This document shows, piece after piece, positions 40,521-51,062 of a stretch of 64,000 bases of DNA. Under the pieces are notes generated by a model that was given only the letters and a program-made list of their open reading frames with translations, had not been told where the DNA came from and ran no database searches. The position numbers and the translations under genes were made by a program. Where the stretch lies: contig CM030931.1 in the NCBI GenBank assembly GCA_018136815.1, positions 3,912,148-3,976,147 on the forward strand. Direction: 5' to 3'. Every line of letters starts with the position of its first letter. Positions within the stretch are counted from its first letter, which is position 1. This DNA is from Isochrysis galbana. Lineage: Eukaryota > Haptophyta > Isochrysidales > Isochrysidaceae.

Positions 40521-42108
40521 CACAACGTGTTCAAAGACGGCGCCTTTCTGACGCCATATAGCAAGGATGAATGCTCGGCGTATCTCGAACATCTACCCGA
40601 CACCTTTGTTCACGAGGGCCGCCCAATACACAAAAAGGAGTTTCTCGACTCATGGGACGAAATTGTTAGCCACGCAACGCGAGTGATAGGGCAATCACAA
40701 GAGCGCCCGCCCCCCGACGCAAAGGGGAAAAAGACACCCGACGACAAAGCCCCGCCTCAAGAGCCGGAGACCGAGCTACAGAACAACGAAATCAGGGTCT
40801 CCGAAGACGATAAATACATCAGCAAACTAAACAACATCTGGATGCACACGGATACCGACTACTTGGGAGAGATAGCCGGCACCGGAAAGGTAGCGAATGC
40901 GGGAGAGATCCAATACTACCACCCGCCAGCCAGATGGGAAGGCGGATTCAAAGGCCCAAGATATATGGAGTACCCCTTGGCGGACGAATACGCCATACTA
41001 AAAGGAAAAGTCGCGCTAGACGCAATATCAGTCGCAGATCTCACCAAGGCCGTGCTTAAAGCGACACGAAGCAACGCCCCGCAAGCGGCGAGAACAGCAT
41101 GGGAAAAGCGACTGAATGTCACCAAGGAAGAATGGAAACATATAGCAAGGCTATATACAATGCCACTGCTAAAACACACGGATAAACACCTCCACTTCAA
41201 ACATATCACACATAGGCGAATCGGTACCAGGAACAGATTCGCAGACGGACAGACAGACGTCTGTAGACTGTGTCGCCGACACGGGAAAACTCGTGCCACC
41301 TAGCGTGGTGTCCCGCGACGAAGAGAGTATTCGAAACCATAGACGCCCTCAACAACTTCACCCCCTCTCCCGGGAGATCACGCACACAAAAAACGAAAGA
41401 CAGACTATTCGCATACCCCGGTGCGAACACACCCGAAAGTCTAAAAACGTTATACGTGATAGCATGGAAATACATACTAAGAGACTTCTATAGAGTCGCG
41501 TTTGAGTCATATGAATACCACTATATCCCAGTATTGGAGTCTACACTAGTGAGGTTTGCCACATTGGTTAGGGGCCTCACCCCGCCACGGCAGCATTGTT
41601 TGATGCGCACATGTAAAGCCGCCCAGGGGAGGAAGCCCAAACTTAAGAGAACGCTGGCACTTAGTGCCCCGATATTCATTGAAAACAAAAAGGGTAGGCT
41701 ACAAATGAGCGAAAACACTAGCCTTGTAGCGGCAGCGCTTGGTCTAGCTGAAAGGCTCGCGTAGCGAGAAGCGAGAAAAGACGACCGGCATTGATGAACC
41801 AACCAAAGGTGTGATCGATCAGCACAGCTCACCCACGGCAAACATGGACACACGCAGACACAAGGGAACCGACGATAACACCACGAGAAACAGGTCACCC
41901 AGCAGCACAGGAGGAAGTTGAGAATGCGCAGCTGGGGACAGGTGCACCCCGCTCCGCTCGGACCCCCACATGACCCGAGCCCCTAAGTAGAGCACGAGGG
42001 GAGTTGCCGCGAGGCGGGGAATGAGGGTGAGGAAGGGAAAGGGGCATGGCTACGAAGGAATAGTTCAGGGCCACGTGTGAGGCGAGAATTTTAAAAGGTT
42101 TTTTTTTT
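40521..42108 (+). mobile_element. LINE family B, 5'-truncated insertion with target duplication
   Basis: A 1588-bp insert made of the ORF2 C-terminal third, a 3' UTR and a terminal GAATTTTAAAAGG plus T-run. Exact 15-bp flanking duplications show target-primed insertion into unique DNA about 40 bp upstream of the next gene's start codon. The 3' UTR (41765-42080) is related to those at 16145 and 33829. Confidence 0.9.
40527..41764 (+). pseudogene. LINE family B ORF2 C-terminal domain, frameshifted
   Basis: First frame 40527-41303: a linker with Lys/Pro-rich spacer, IRVSEDDKYISKLNN, then ISVADLTKAVLKATRS and LHFKHITHRRIGTRNRFADG. The zinc finger CRLCRRHGK is then broken by a frameshift at about 41285. 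The continuation in another frame has NSCHLAWCPATKRVFETID, RLFAYPGANTPESLK and the end LVAAALGLAERLA with stop at 41762-41764. It aligns with the family A C-terminus at 5925-7121. RT and endonuclease are missing by truncation. Confidence 0.85.
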
Positions 42109-42123
42109 CCAACGGTCTTCGGG
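42109..42123 (+). repeat. Target-site duplication of LINE B, right copy
   Basis: Exact repeat of 40506-40520 directly after the T-run of the element. Confidence 0.9.
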
Positions 42124-42149
42124 TGAAAGAGGGTGTTCTAGGAGGGGCG

Positions 42150-43069
42150 ATGGCGACGGCGGCGAAGGTGAGGGCTGCCCTTGCAGTGGCCTTGCCACCC
42201 TCTCACAAGAGGGAAGGCATGCATGCCGCGCGTGGGCGTGGGCGCGAGGGGCCCATGGCAGCCAGAGCGTACGGCCCGCGCGGCGCCCCATTCCGCTCAA
42301 GATGCCCGGGCCCGAGCAACGTGTGCTCACAACTGCTACGCAGGGAAAGACGCGCTTTGAGTGGACGATGGAGCGCAAGGTGGCTGTGCTCACAGAGGTG
42401 CCCGCGGCGGGTGAGGCGGCTTTCAAGACCTTCAAGGATGGCGTGGCCGCAGATGGCGACGCCCGCACGCAGAAGGAGGTGTGGACGCACGCGTCGGACG
42501 GCATCCTCTCCTTGGCGAAGAAGCACTACTCGCTGCATGGCACAACCTTCCCCGCGTACGGCTCCGTGATTGCCTCAGTCAAGGGCTGGGTGCAGGTAGG
42601 CCGAACACCATCACCCTTCCCCTCCCCCTTTCGCCCGCACCGCACCGCCTGATTGAGCACGCAGAGCGCACAAGTGGGGATTGTCTAGACACACACCTTC
42701 ACTCACGCCGTGCTTGTCCGTCCATGTGCGCAACGGCAGGCAGGCGCACATTTGTACACGCCCGGCAAGGAACAAGGTGAGCCAGTGGAGTACGACGACC
42801 CCGACGAGGTGAGCAACACCAAGTCCGAGACGCCGCTGACAGAGTACGAGCAGCTCATCATCGAGGTGTCGGAGTTGATGAAGTCTGCCATGGAGGGTGC
42901 CGCCAAGCGCAAGTCGGAGAGAGAGGCGAACAAAGTCGCGAACGCACTTGACACAACAATCAATTCTGGGAGCTTTTGCGCCCCCGCGGGGGGAACCGAT
43001 TCACATCGCGCTGTGCGCGTGCACGGCGTGCACGTGGGTGATTGCAACTCATTACACATGGTCCCGTGA
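42150..43069 (+). CDS. SANT/Myb-like unknown protein (3 exons)
   Basis: Exons 42150-42167, 42344-42595 and 42740-43069 (GT-AG, phases close) give 199 residues. Exon 1 is only six codons (MATAAK) and joins GKTRFEWTMERKVAVLTEV, a start resembling Myb/SANT-like DNA-binding modules (aromatic W, charged helices, HASDGILSLAKKHY, VIASVKGWVQ). The C-terminal half is acidic and helical (EYEQLIIEVSELMKSAMEG, AAKRKSEREANKV). The family is unknown to me; it could be a host gene or a domesticated transposon protein. The last 35 or so codons run into a tandem repeat, so the true end may differ. The LINE B insertion sits just upstream of the start codon, in its promoter or 5' UTR. Confidence 0.6.
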
Positions 43070-43330
43070 GAAATCTCTCTTTTATTGAATGTTTACGTAG
43101 TTGTACGCATTGGGGTAAAATAGAGGAACCGCAGAGAAAAAAGTCGACATGCGCACGCACGGCGTCCCCCCGCGGGGGAACCGATGCACATCGCGCCGTG
43201 CGCATGCACGGCGTGCACATGGCGATTGCAACTCATCACACATTGCATGTTTATGTAATTAGGGAACCGCAGAGAAGCACCTGTCGACATGCGCACGCAC
43301 GGCGTCCCCGGTGCACATGTAATTGTGTTA
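42965..43330. repeat. Tandem repeat, about 2.5 copies
   Basis: A unit with CCCGCGGGGG-AACCGAT, CACATCGCGC, TGCACGGCGTGCAC, GATTGCAACTCAT and GGAACCGCAGAGAA starts at about 42980, again at about 43173, and partially at about 43295. The 3' end of the SANT-like frame overlaps the first copy. Confidence 0.8.
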
Positions 43331-43565
43331 TTGCACGCCCAGGGACTGAATGCCAAAATTAGCCCAACCTGAAAGCGCGCGCCGTAGGTGTTAAACATCG
43401 AGAACGGGGCTCATGTGTGAATATTGTTGTAAAAATAACTATGGACATTTGCTGGCTCCATTCGATTGATGTCCCATGATTGACGGAACGACACCTTTCG
43501 GCTAGCTTAGGCTGAAAGCTAGTGAAAAGCTGGGTGGCATAAGGGGGGAAGGGTGTTTGCGCGGC

Positions 43566-43663
43566 GCGGCAGGGAGTCTTGTCTCGAGTGAGCGCTAGTC
43601 CCTTGCGCTTGCCGCGGCAGGGAGTCTTGTCTCGAGCGTGAGCGCTGGTCCCGTCCCCTTGCC
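43566..43663. repeat. 48-bp tandem duplication
   Basis: GCGGCAGGGAGTCTTGTCTC followed by GAG(CG)TGAGCGCT occurs at 43566 and again at 43614. Confidence 0.85.
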
Positions 43664-44837
43664 ACGACCCATAAAAATTTGTTAAAAAAATTAAATCAGC
43701 AGGCTTGTCCAGCTACAGGGTAGAAGATATTTGTTACCCGTAGGTGGAATGCAAACGTAGGAATAGACCGAGTGGTTCATTTGTAAGATGGGAAGCCTTA
43801 CTGAAAGCTCTTGTGAGCAAATTGGATCCAACTGGATGAGATGTGGTGGCCATTCCCGCGCACGCATGGGCGTCAATGTCAATGATGTAGTGGCTGGAAC
43901 TTACGAGGTGATCAAAGCCCATGCCCCTCGCAGTCTCACCAATGTGCAGAGCGAGAATGGCGATGGACGTGGGTCAGTAGGGGAGGGGGGATGATATCGC
44001 TCTTGGAGGCGGGCAAGGGCAAGTCCATTGCGCCCCCATATGTTGCCCTCCACCCTTGGAATCATGTAACCCTGAGAGCCCTTCTTCCCCTCCCTGCCTA
44101 AAAATGCCATGACCCTGAAAACCTCCCCCATTCACCTCTTCCCTCAATGTTTGTGGGAATGAGAGTGTCGCGACAAAGCTTGTGTCTTGTACTGAGTGTG
44201 CACAGGCTGTGTTGCAACTGCGGGCTGCTGAACATGGAGAGCGGTTTTGGGTTGGGTTATAGGCAACGCGCGGGAAATGGACGGCAGTCCCTAAATCGCT
44301 ATGGGAGCGATGTATTGATGTTCGCCACTGTCGTCGCGCTTACGCAGTAGCTGCGCTTTCGCCTCGCCCGCGCCGCAGCACAGCCCGCGCCTTGCCGTCT
44401 TCGCCCAACCAAGCCCTCGCCCCACTCACTGCGGTGCCGTGCGGCTGCACGCTTTGCCACGCATCGTGACTCCCCGCCGTGGTGGCAGCCTTGTCGCGGT
44501 CGCGCCACCGCCACTGTCGCGCCGCTCGCTACGAATATGTGGCTGGTACTATAGCTAGCACCGCGCCCGCGCCCTCAGCGCAGCAGTGCCCGGCCAATGC
44601 GAGAGGCACGTTGGGCTTAGGGCCACGGAGGCTGTGTTCGACCCTAGACGAGAGGCGAAGCGCCTCGACATCGGCAAGCATCGGTCCTAAGCCGCAGCCA
44701 TGGCGACGTGCGGACCGCCCGCGTGGCCCTAGCCTTGGGCACGAGGCGCCAGGCCCCAATGCGCGGCGCGTCGCTCCCAAAATTGAGGCGAGGAATCCCG
44801 CGCTTCGCGCCGGGGTCGGCGTGAATAATGTCCCCGT
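43664..44837. other. Intergenic, nothing recognised
   Basis: Lower GC to about 44330, then GC-rich up to the Raptor 3' end. Short frames (e.g. 44147-44350 +) show no domain. Confidence 0.4.
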
Positions 44838-47800
44838 TCAATGTGAAGGAATGACAGTCCATCCGCCGGCGGTTTCGGCTCGGAAGTCGCTCGGTGCGTA
44901 GCGAAGGATCAGGAGCTGCTCGTCGGCCCTTCCGATCGCGAGCAGCGGCTCGAGGCGGGAGAAGGCGATGCAGGCGGCGCCTCCGCTACCCTCGAGCGAT
45001 GCGCGCGACCATGAGCTGAGCTGGTGGAGGTGGAGAGCTCTAGGGCCGGCGGTCGCGAGGAGAAGTTTTTCGTGGTGGAGCGCAAGCGCTCTCACCTCTG
45101 CGGCCTCCGCCTCCTCGCCCGCGAGCTGCAGGAAGGGTCTTCCGCCCCTGCGCGTGTCAGTGCAGCGCACAACGGACCCGCGCGAGACCACCACGTGGCC
45201 GTCGCCCCCTGAGGGAAGGAGCACCAGCTGCGCGAGAGGAACGCCCGGCTCAACGAGCGCGCGGAGCGACGGCGGCGCGGCGCTAGGCACACGGCTGTCG
45301 TGCAACGCGAGCGAGCCGTCCGCGAGGCCGAGACCGAGGAGGTGGCCAGCCCCTGCTTGGTCAAGACACAAGCAAGTGGCGGCGGCCGTCGCTGCCGGCG
45401 GCACCGCGCGACCGTCAGAGACCCACGCACACGCCGCACGCTCGAGGTCCCACAACCGGATGGTAGATGCCGCGTCGGGCCGACTACCTGCAGTGAGCAG
45501 CCGGCGCTGCGCGGGTGCGACCGCCGTTAGCAGTGCGCCGCCGCGCTCATGTGGCTCAGGCAACGTGTCCCACGCACTCACGAGCCGCTGGCGGCCCGCG
45601 TGCTCAAAGTTGCTCCAATGTTGTACAACGCCGCCGGAGTGCGCGAGGAGCAAGTGTGCGCGTGTGCCGTCGAGCAGCTCGAGCGCGCTCGGCTGGGCGA
45701 CGCCGCTGGCGAAGCAGTTGACGCGTGCACCCGAGCGTGCGTCCCACACGCACACCAGGCGATCGGCGCCGCCGCAGATACCGAGCGCGAGCGGCGATCG
45801 CGGGTGCATCGCGACTGCGTGGGTCGGCGCGCGCGAGGTGTTGAGCGCCATCACGCGCGATGGCTCCCCACACGCAGGGGCCGGCGCCGGGGCGGTCCGC
45901 CGGGCAGCGCGCGCTGGGCTGCCCTCGCCGGCGGCCACGCCTCGCGACTGGCCCTCGGCTTCGGCGGGCACCGCGCGGCTCGAGCCAGCCGCCTCGGCCG
46001 CCCAGTGCGCGGGCGTCGCCGACCGCGCCGGAGGTGAGATGGCACCGACCGCCTCACGCATCCGCTGGCGCACCGGCGGAAAGGGGTCGCACCAGAGTCG
46101 GCTGGTGAGCGCCAGCTCATCGTGGGGTGGCGTGCGCTCACTCGTGCCCGTGGCGTCGCCGCCCTCGGCGCCTCCCTCTAGGAGGCGGAGGCAGCGGTGG
46201 AGCTGCCGCTGCGCGTCAGCCTCGAGGCGACGCACCTGGCGGGCGAGAACATGCGCCACCTGCGCGCGCACCTGCGGGCTCGCGTCGCAACCGGCGGCGA
46301 GGAGCGCCTCGCGCAGCCGCGTGAGCGCCAGTTCAACGAGCGGCTCCGCCGACTCGGCGGCGGACGCACCCCAACGGTGAGGTCCTGGCCCGACAGAGCC
46401 GCCCTTGCGGCGTGGCGAGCGGACGGCCCAGGCGCTCTCGGCGGCGGAGTGCAGCTCACCGTAGCGGCCGAGTGCTTCGGGCACGCGCACGAAGGCCGCC
46501 TCGGCGAGCCCTTCGGGCGAGAGCGTGCCGAGCAGCGCGCCAAGCACCGCGGCGGCCGCCGCGCGCACCTCGACGGCGGCGTCATTGGCGAGCGCACCGA
46601 ACACTTCACCCATTAGCGACTTGTCGGTGACGAGCGCGCGCGCCACCTGGGTGTTGCCCCACGCGAGCTGAGCGAGGCACCAAAGCGCCCACCGGCGCTC
46701 GACCGGCTCGCCCGCGAAGAGGGCCTCGGCGCAGCAGCCGGCTAGCCCGAGGCCGTGGCACGCGTCTTGCGCGGCCGCGTACTCGCTGCACAGCGCGCCG
46801 TATACGAGCAGTGCAAGCACGCGCTCCTCGCGCGTCGCCTCGGCCGCCGCCGAACCGGCGCCGCCGCCCATCTGCTGGCCTTCGGCGTCCTCCTGCGCCC
46901 GCCAGCGCAGGAAAGGCGCAAAGTAGCCGTGCCCGTTGGCCTTGAAGCACTCGACCTGGCAGCTCGCGTCGTGGGAAAGCAGCACGGCCCACACGTGCAG
47001 CAACGTTGAACGCAACTCGGCGACTGACGAGTTGAGCAGCTTGGCGAGGTACTGGAAGATGCCCACGTCCAGAACGCGCTGGACCGCCCAAGGGCCGAGG
47101 CAAAGGAAGCCGCGGAGCAGGCTCATCGCACGCATCCGGTGGCTCTGAGACAGAAGCGCCTGGAGCACGACCGGCAGGTAGCGCTCCGCTTCCGCGTCCG
47201 CGCCGCCCGTACTTCCGCGCTTGGCAGCTAGATCGATGGCCAGCTTGAAGGCTGTGAGCTGCTCGGCAAAGAAGGGGGTGGGCACATACGAGGCGGCGGG
47301 CGCGTGCGGCTGTGCGAGGCATGCGTCGACCGTGCGCTCCCAATGCTCCCACAGTGGGTGGGCGTGGCAGGCGGGAAGCGCTGGCTCGGAGACGACGACG
47401 CACTGCAGGTGCCACATGACGCGCGCCGCGAGCACAAAGTTGCGCAGCACCGCCGAGAGGGTGACGTCCTGCCGGAAGAGGCGCGAGAAGAGAGGCTGCG
47501 GCAGGAGCGCCCACGCGATGGCGTCGGTTATGCCGGTGAGGATCCAGTTGAGCTCACCGAGCGGCGAGCGCCGCTCGTTGAGCGTGCCTGGCAACCGCGC
47601 GAGCACGTCGGCTGCGCGCACTTGGCGCCACTCGGCCGATCGCGCACCGCGCTGCACGGCGAGCTGCACGGCCATCTCTAGCGGCCGAGTAAGGCACGCG
47701 GAAAAGACGTCGGCGGGGAAGACGTCCGATGCAGGAAGCCGCTCACCCGCTGACGTGGCGCCCAGCGCGATGAGCGGCAGCGGCCCGCCCCCGCCACCAT

Positions 47801-48632
47801 CGAGTGCTGCCCGCTGCGCCGGCCCGAAGTGGCGGGAGAGCGCATCCACCACGCGCTCCGAGCACGAGCAGTCGAACAGCATCAGCCGCGGAGCGCCTAG
47901 CCAGCCAGCGACGTCGACCACACGCGCAGGCACGTACTCGGTGTACACCTCGTTGAAGAACCACAGCTCGCCTAGTGCTGAGGGCGCGGGCACGCCATGC
48001 CCCGAGTAGTGCAGAAGCAAGTTGTCCTCGCCCGCGTCGCGCCGCAGCCGGCGGCACGTGCGCTGCACCTGCTCGCCCGTCGGGTCGAGGCACTGGCGAT
48101 AGTCGCACGTGCGCGAGCCGTGCAGAGAGACGAAGCGCGCCTCGAGCTCGCGGCCGATGGCAGCCACCACCTTGCGAGGGTCGTGCAACGAGCCGGCCGA
48201 CACGTCGATGCCGCAAATCTGCAGCGCGCGCACGCCCGCGTCCGGCGGCGCGACACCCGCGTTGACGCAGACAGCCAGCACGCCGCCGTACGTGCGTGAG
48301 CTCTTGATGCGCCACGGCGTTGGCGGCCCGGCGAACGGCGCCACCGGCTGGCGGGCGCGCGCTTCAGGAGCGCGCGTGGTCTGCGGAGCAGGGAAGGACG
48401 AACGGCTGGGCGTGAGTCGGTGGAGCGCGCGAGGCGACACTCCCGTCGCGGGGGAAGCAGCTGTGGACAATGCAGAGGTGCGGAACCCATGATGGAGGGA
48501 GCAAAACTTGGCGAGATGGCGCAAGGAGGATGGGTGAATGAGGGTGGGAGGCGGCAGGGGAGAGAAGGCGGAGTTACGGGCGCCCTCTGCGCTGTCATGC
48601 CATGCCGCGCCCTCAGCTTCCCCGCTTCCCAT
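44838..48632 (-). CDS. RPTOR: Raptor, TOR complex 1 scaffold (single exon)
   Basis: One uninterrupted frame of 1264 residues. Raptor binds TOR kinase and presents substrates in TORC1 on endomembranes, linking growth to nutrients. After about 110 Ser/Pro/Ala-rich residues comes the Raptor N-terminal caspase-like domain (YGGVLAVCVNAGVAPPDAG, RQCLDPTGEQV, LLHYSGHGVPAPS around 207-219, LMLFDCSCSERVV around 250-262). The ELNWILTGITDAIAWALLP, FRQDVTLSAVLRNFVLAARV, FFAEQLTAF and LLSQSHRMRAMSLLRGFLCL..WAV blocks match the helical repeat region of the family. Seven or so WD40-like blades follow from about residue 960 (CVWDARSG, IRLWDLE). Length is close to animal and plant Raptor. The His-Cys pair of the caspase fold is kept (His212, Cys255). 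The first Met is uncertain; the N-terminal extension has no homology I recognise. There are no introns, unlike most neighbours. Confidence 0.93.
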   Translation of the reverse strand: MGSGEAEGAAWHDSAEGARNSAFSPLPPPTLIHPSSLRHLAKFCSLHHGFRTSALSTAASPATGVSPRALHRLTPSRSSFPAPQTTRAPEARARQPVAPFAGPPTPWRIKSSRTYGGVLAVCVNAGVAPPDAGVRALQICGIDVSAGSLHDPRKVVAAIGRELEARFVSLHGSRTCDYRQCLDPTGEQVQRTCRRLRRDAGEDNLLLHYSGHGVPAPSALGELWFFNEVYTEYVPARVVDVAGWLGAPRLMLFDCSCSERVVDALSRHFGPAQRAALDGGGGGPLPLIALGATSAGERLPASDVFPADVFSACLTRPLEMAVQLAVQRGARSAEWRQVRAADVLARLPGTLNERRSPLGELNWILTGITDAIAWALLPQPLFSRLFRQDVTLSAVLRNFVLAARVMWHLQCVVVSEPALPACHAHPLWEHWERTVDACLAQPHAPAASYVPTPFFAEQLTAFKLAIDLAAKRGSTGGADAEAERYLPVVLQALLSQSHRMRAMSLLRGFLCLGPWAVQRVLDVGIFQYLAKLLNSSVAELRSTLLHVWAVLLSHDASCQVECFKANGHGYFAPFLRWRAQEDAEGQQMGGGAGSAAAEATREERVLALLVYGALCSEYAAAQDACHGLGLAGCCAEALFAGEPVERRWALWCLAQLAWGNTQVARALVTDKSLMGEVFGALANDAAVEVRAAAAAVLGALLGTLSPEGLAEAAFVRVPEALGRYGELHSAAESAWAVRSPRRKGGSVGPGPHRWGASAAESAEPLVELALTRLREALLAAGCDASPQVRAQVAHVLARQVRRLEADAQRQLHRCLRLLEGGAEGGDATGTSERTPPHDELALTSRLWCDPFPPVRQRMREAVGAISPPARSATPAHWAAEAAGSSRAVPAEAEGQSRGVAAGEGSPARAARRTAPAPAPACGEPSRVMALNTSRAPTHAVAMHPRSPLALGICGGADRLVCVWDARSGARVNCFASGVAQPSALELLDGTRAHLLLAHSGGVVQHWSNFEHAGRQRLVSAWDTLPEPHERGGALLTAVAPAQRRLLTAGSRPDAASTIRLWDLERAACAWVSDGRAVPPAATAAATCLCLDQAGAGHLLGLGLADGSLALHDSRVPSAAPPSLRALVEPGVPLAQLVLLPSGGDGHVVVSRGSVVRCTDTRRGGRPFLQLAGEEAEAAEVRALALHHEKLLLATAGPRALHLHQLSSWSRASLEGSGGAACIAFSRLEPLLAIGRADEQLLILRYAPSDFRAETAGGWTVIPSH

Positions 48633-48639
48633 CCTCCCT

Positions 48640-49680
<1,041 letters not shown>

Positions 49681-49772
49681 ACACATGCGCGGCTCTCCTT
49701 TACTGATAGAAGCGGCGAGAGCCCCAAAAAGAAAACGGAGCCGGCCGTCGTAGACCCTGGATGGGAAATACG

Positions 49773-50183
49773 TCAAAAAGAAATCTTCTTAAAATTCTCC
49801 GCTACATGTGCGGCGTGAGGCAGAGTGCTATTGAACCTCCCTACTGCCCAACCTTAACCCCTGTCGACCCCCTCCCCCTTCCTCAGTTCTCTCTTAAGCG
49901 GAGAAGCCGGTTCCGGGGAGGCCGCGCGCGCTGCTTCGGCCAGGAGTCGGAGAGAAGGGGGCGGGACCTGCATTTCTTCCCTTAAACGCGTGGACAATTA
50001 CCGTAACGTTAACAATAAAACTCAAATCTTCGAGTTTCGAGACGAAAATCGGCGAACCAGGACTTGAGCCCAGGGAGAAGCCGAATCTGCACGCCTTGCG
50101 TGACCACGGCGAACATAGAAGACTGTATCTAACGAAGAAGGCACGTAGTCATGCTGCGAAGTATTCATGCCAGGAGGCCTGAA
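49773..50183 (-). mobile_element. Miniature LINE-derived element (leader joined to 3' UTR)
   Basis: Read minus: a 200-bp segment homologous to the LINE leader at 22683-22895 (TTGTATTCAGGCCT .. GGTTCGCCGATTTTCGTCTC .. CACGCGTTTAAGG .. GAAATGCAG) runs directly into the family A 3' UTR (CCCCCTTCTCTCC .. GCCGCACATG) and ends AAGAAGATTTCTTTTTG. No ORF sequence remains between the two. Confidence 0.6.
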
Positions 50184-50185
50184 TA

Positions 50186-50304
50186 CAACAGGCTAGTAGC
50201 CCGGTCACTCACTATAGGGGTGCGGATGGCACCAGCTGCAATGGGTGAATGACGGGCTAAATAAGCTCCCTATAGGTTCCGGTAGGATGGATCAGCAAAA
50301 ATTA
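50186..50304. other. Short LINE 5'-terminus scraps
   Basis: TAGCCCGGTCACTCACT at 50187 (+) and a related inverted string at about 50240-50256 (GGGTGAATGACGGGCTAAAT). Nothing else seen. Confidence 0.4.
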
Positions 50305-51062
50305 ATTAACTTCTTAATAGTCTCACCGCACACGCGGCCGTGGAACCTCTACTTTCTACTCACGCAGCAAAACTTTCTACACCCCCTCTCTCCCGGCCCT
50401 TTCCCCCCCGCCATCAGGCGACTCCCCCCGTGCACTACTAGGGGGATAGGGGAAAAGGGCTTAGATATGGTCGGTGGCCCGCGCCCCCCCCCGGTGATCC
50501 GTTCCCCCCTTCCTCCTATGCCTACCGGGCGGGTGGCGTGTGGCGTGTCCTCAGTCCCGACTTCTCCTGTAAACAGGTGCGGGACTTACATATTTTCCGG
50601 TGAGCGGAGCCCTCGCTCCGCCCATCCCCTTCTCCGCGCTCTCTCTCCCCTCTCCTGCAGGCACGCGCGATGGCGCGCCTGCGGCAAGCCTGCAGCTGCC
50701 TCTGGCGACCCCTGGAGGCTCCTGGAGGCCAGCTCAGGGGGCAGAGGAGGCTGGGGCTGGGCCTTGGTCTCCCCTGTCTCTCCCTCGCTGGCGCTCCTGG
50801 GCCTCAGGGGCCCCCACTCTGCACCTGTCTGCCTGTCGAACAGGGGGGGAGGGGGGGTTAGAGCGATGGGCTGGCCACGAAGGGCCAGGACCAGGACGCG
50901 CGAATCAGGCGAGCCTGTCAGGGAGAGAGTGGGTCAGCAGGGCAGTGGGCTCCTGGCAAGCCATCAGGCGTGCCAGGAGCATGGGTGGTTCCTCCCCCAT
51001 GGCAGGGGAGGAGTGGAGAGAGGGGGGGGCTCGTGCCCCCCCATGGGCGAACTAAGTATAAA
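50305..51062 (-). mobile_element. Element C copy 2, with empty site
   Basis: It aligns over its length with 26254-27585 minus the nested transposon: AATAGTCTCACCGCACAC at the 3' end, GGCGCGCCTGCGG and CTGGCGACCCCTGGAGGC inside, and GAACTAAGTAT at the 5' end. The pre-insertion sequence CCGGTGATC of the DNA transposon lies at 50491-50499. No clear target duplication was found. Confidence 0.8.

Noticed and set aside
44968-46380. 470-codon plus-strand frame
   Set aside because: Antisense shadow of the Raptor WD40 region, produced by high third-position GC.
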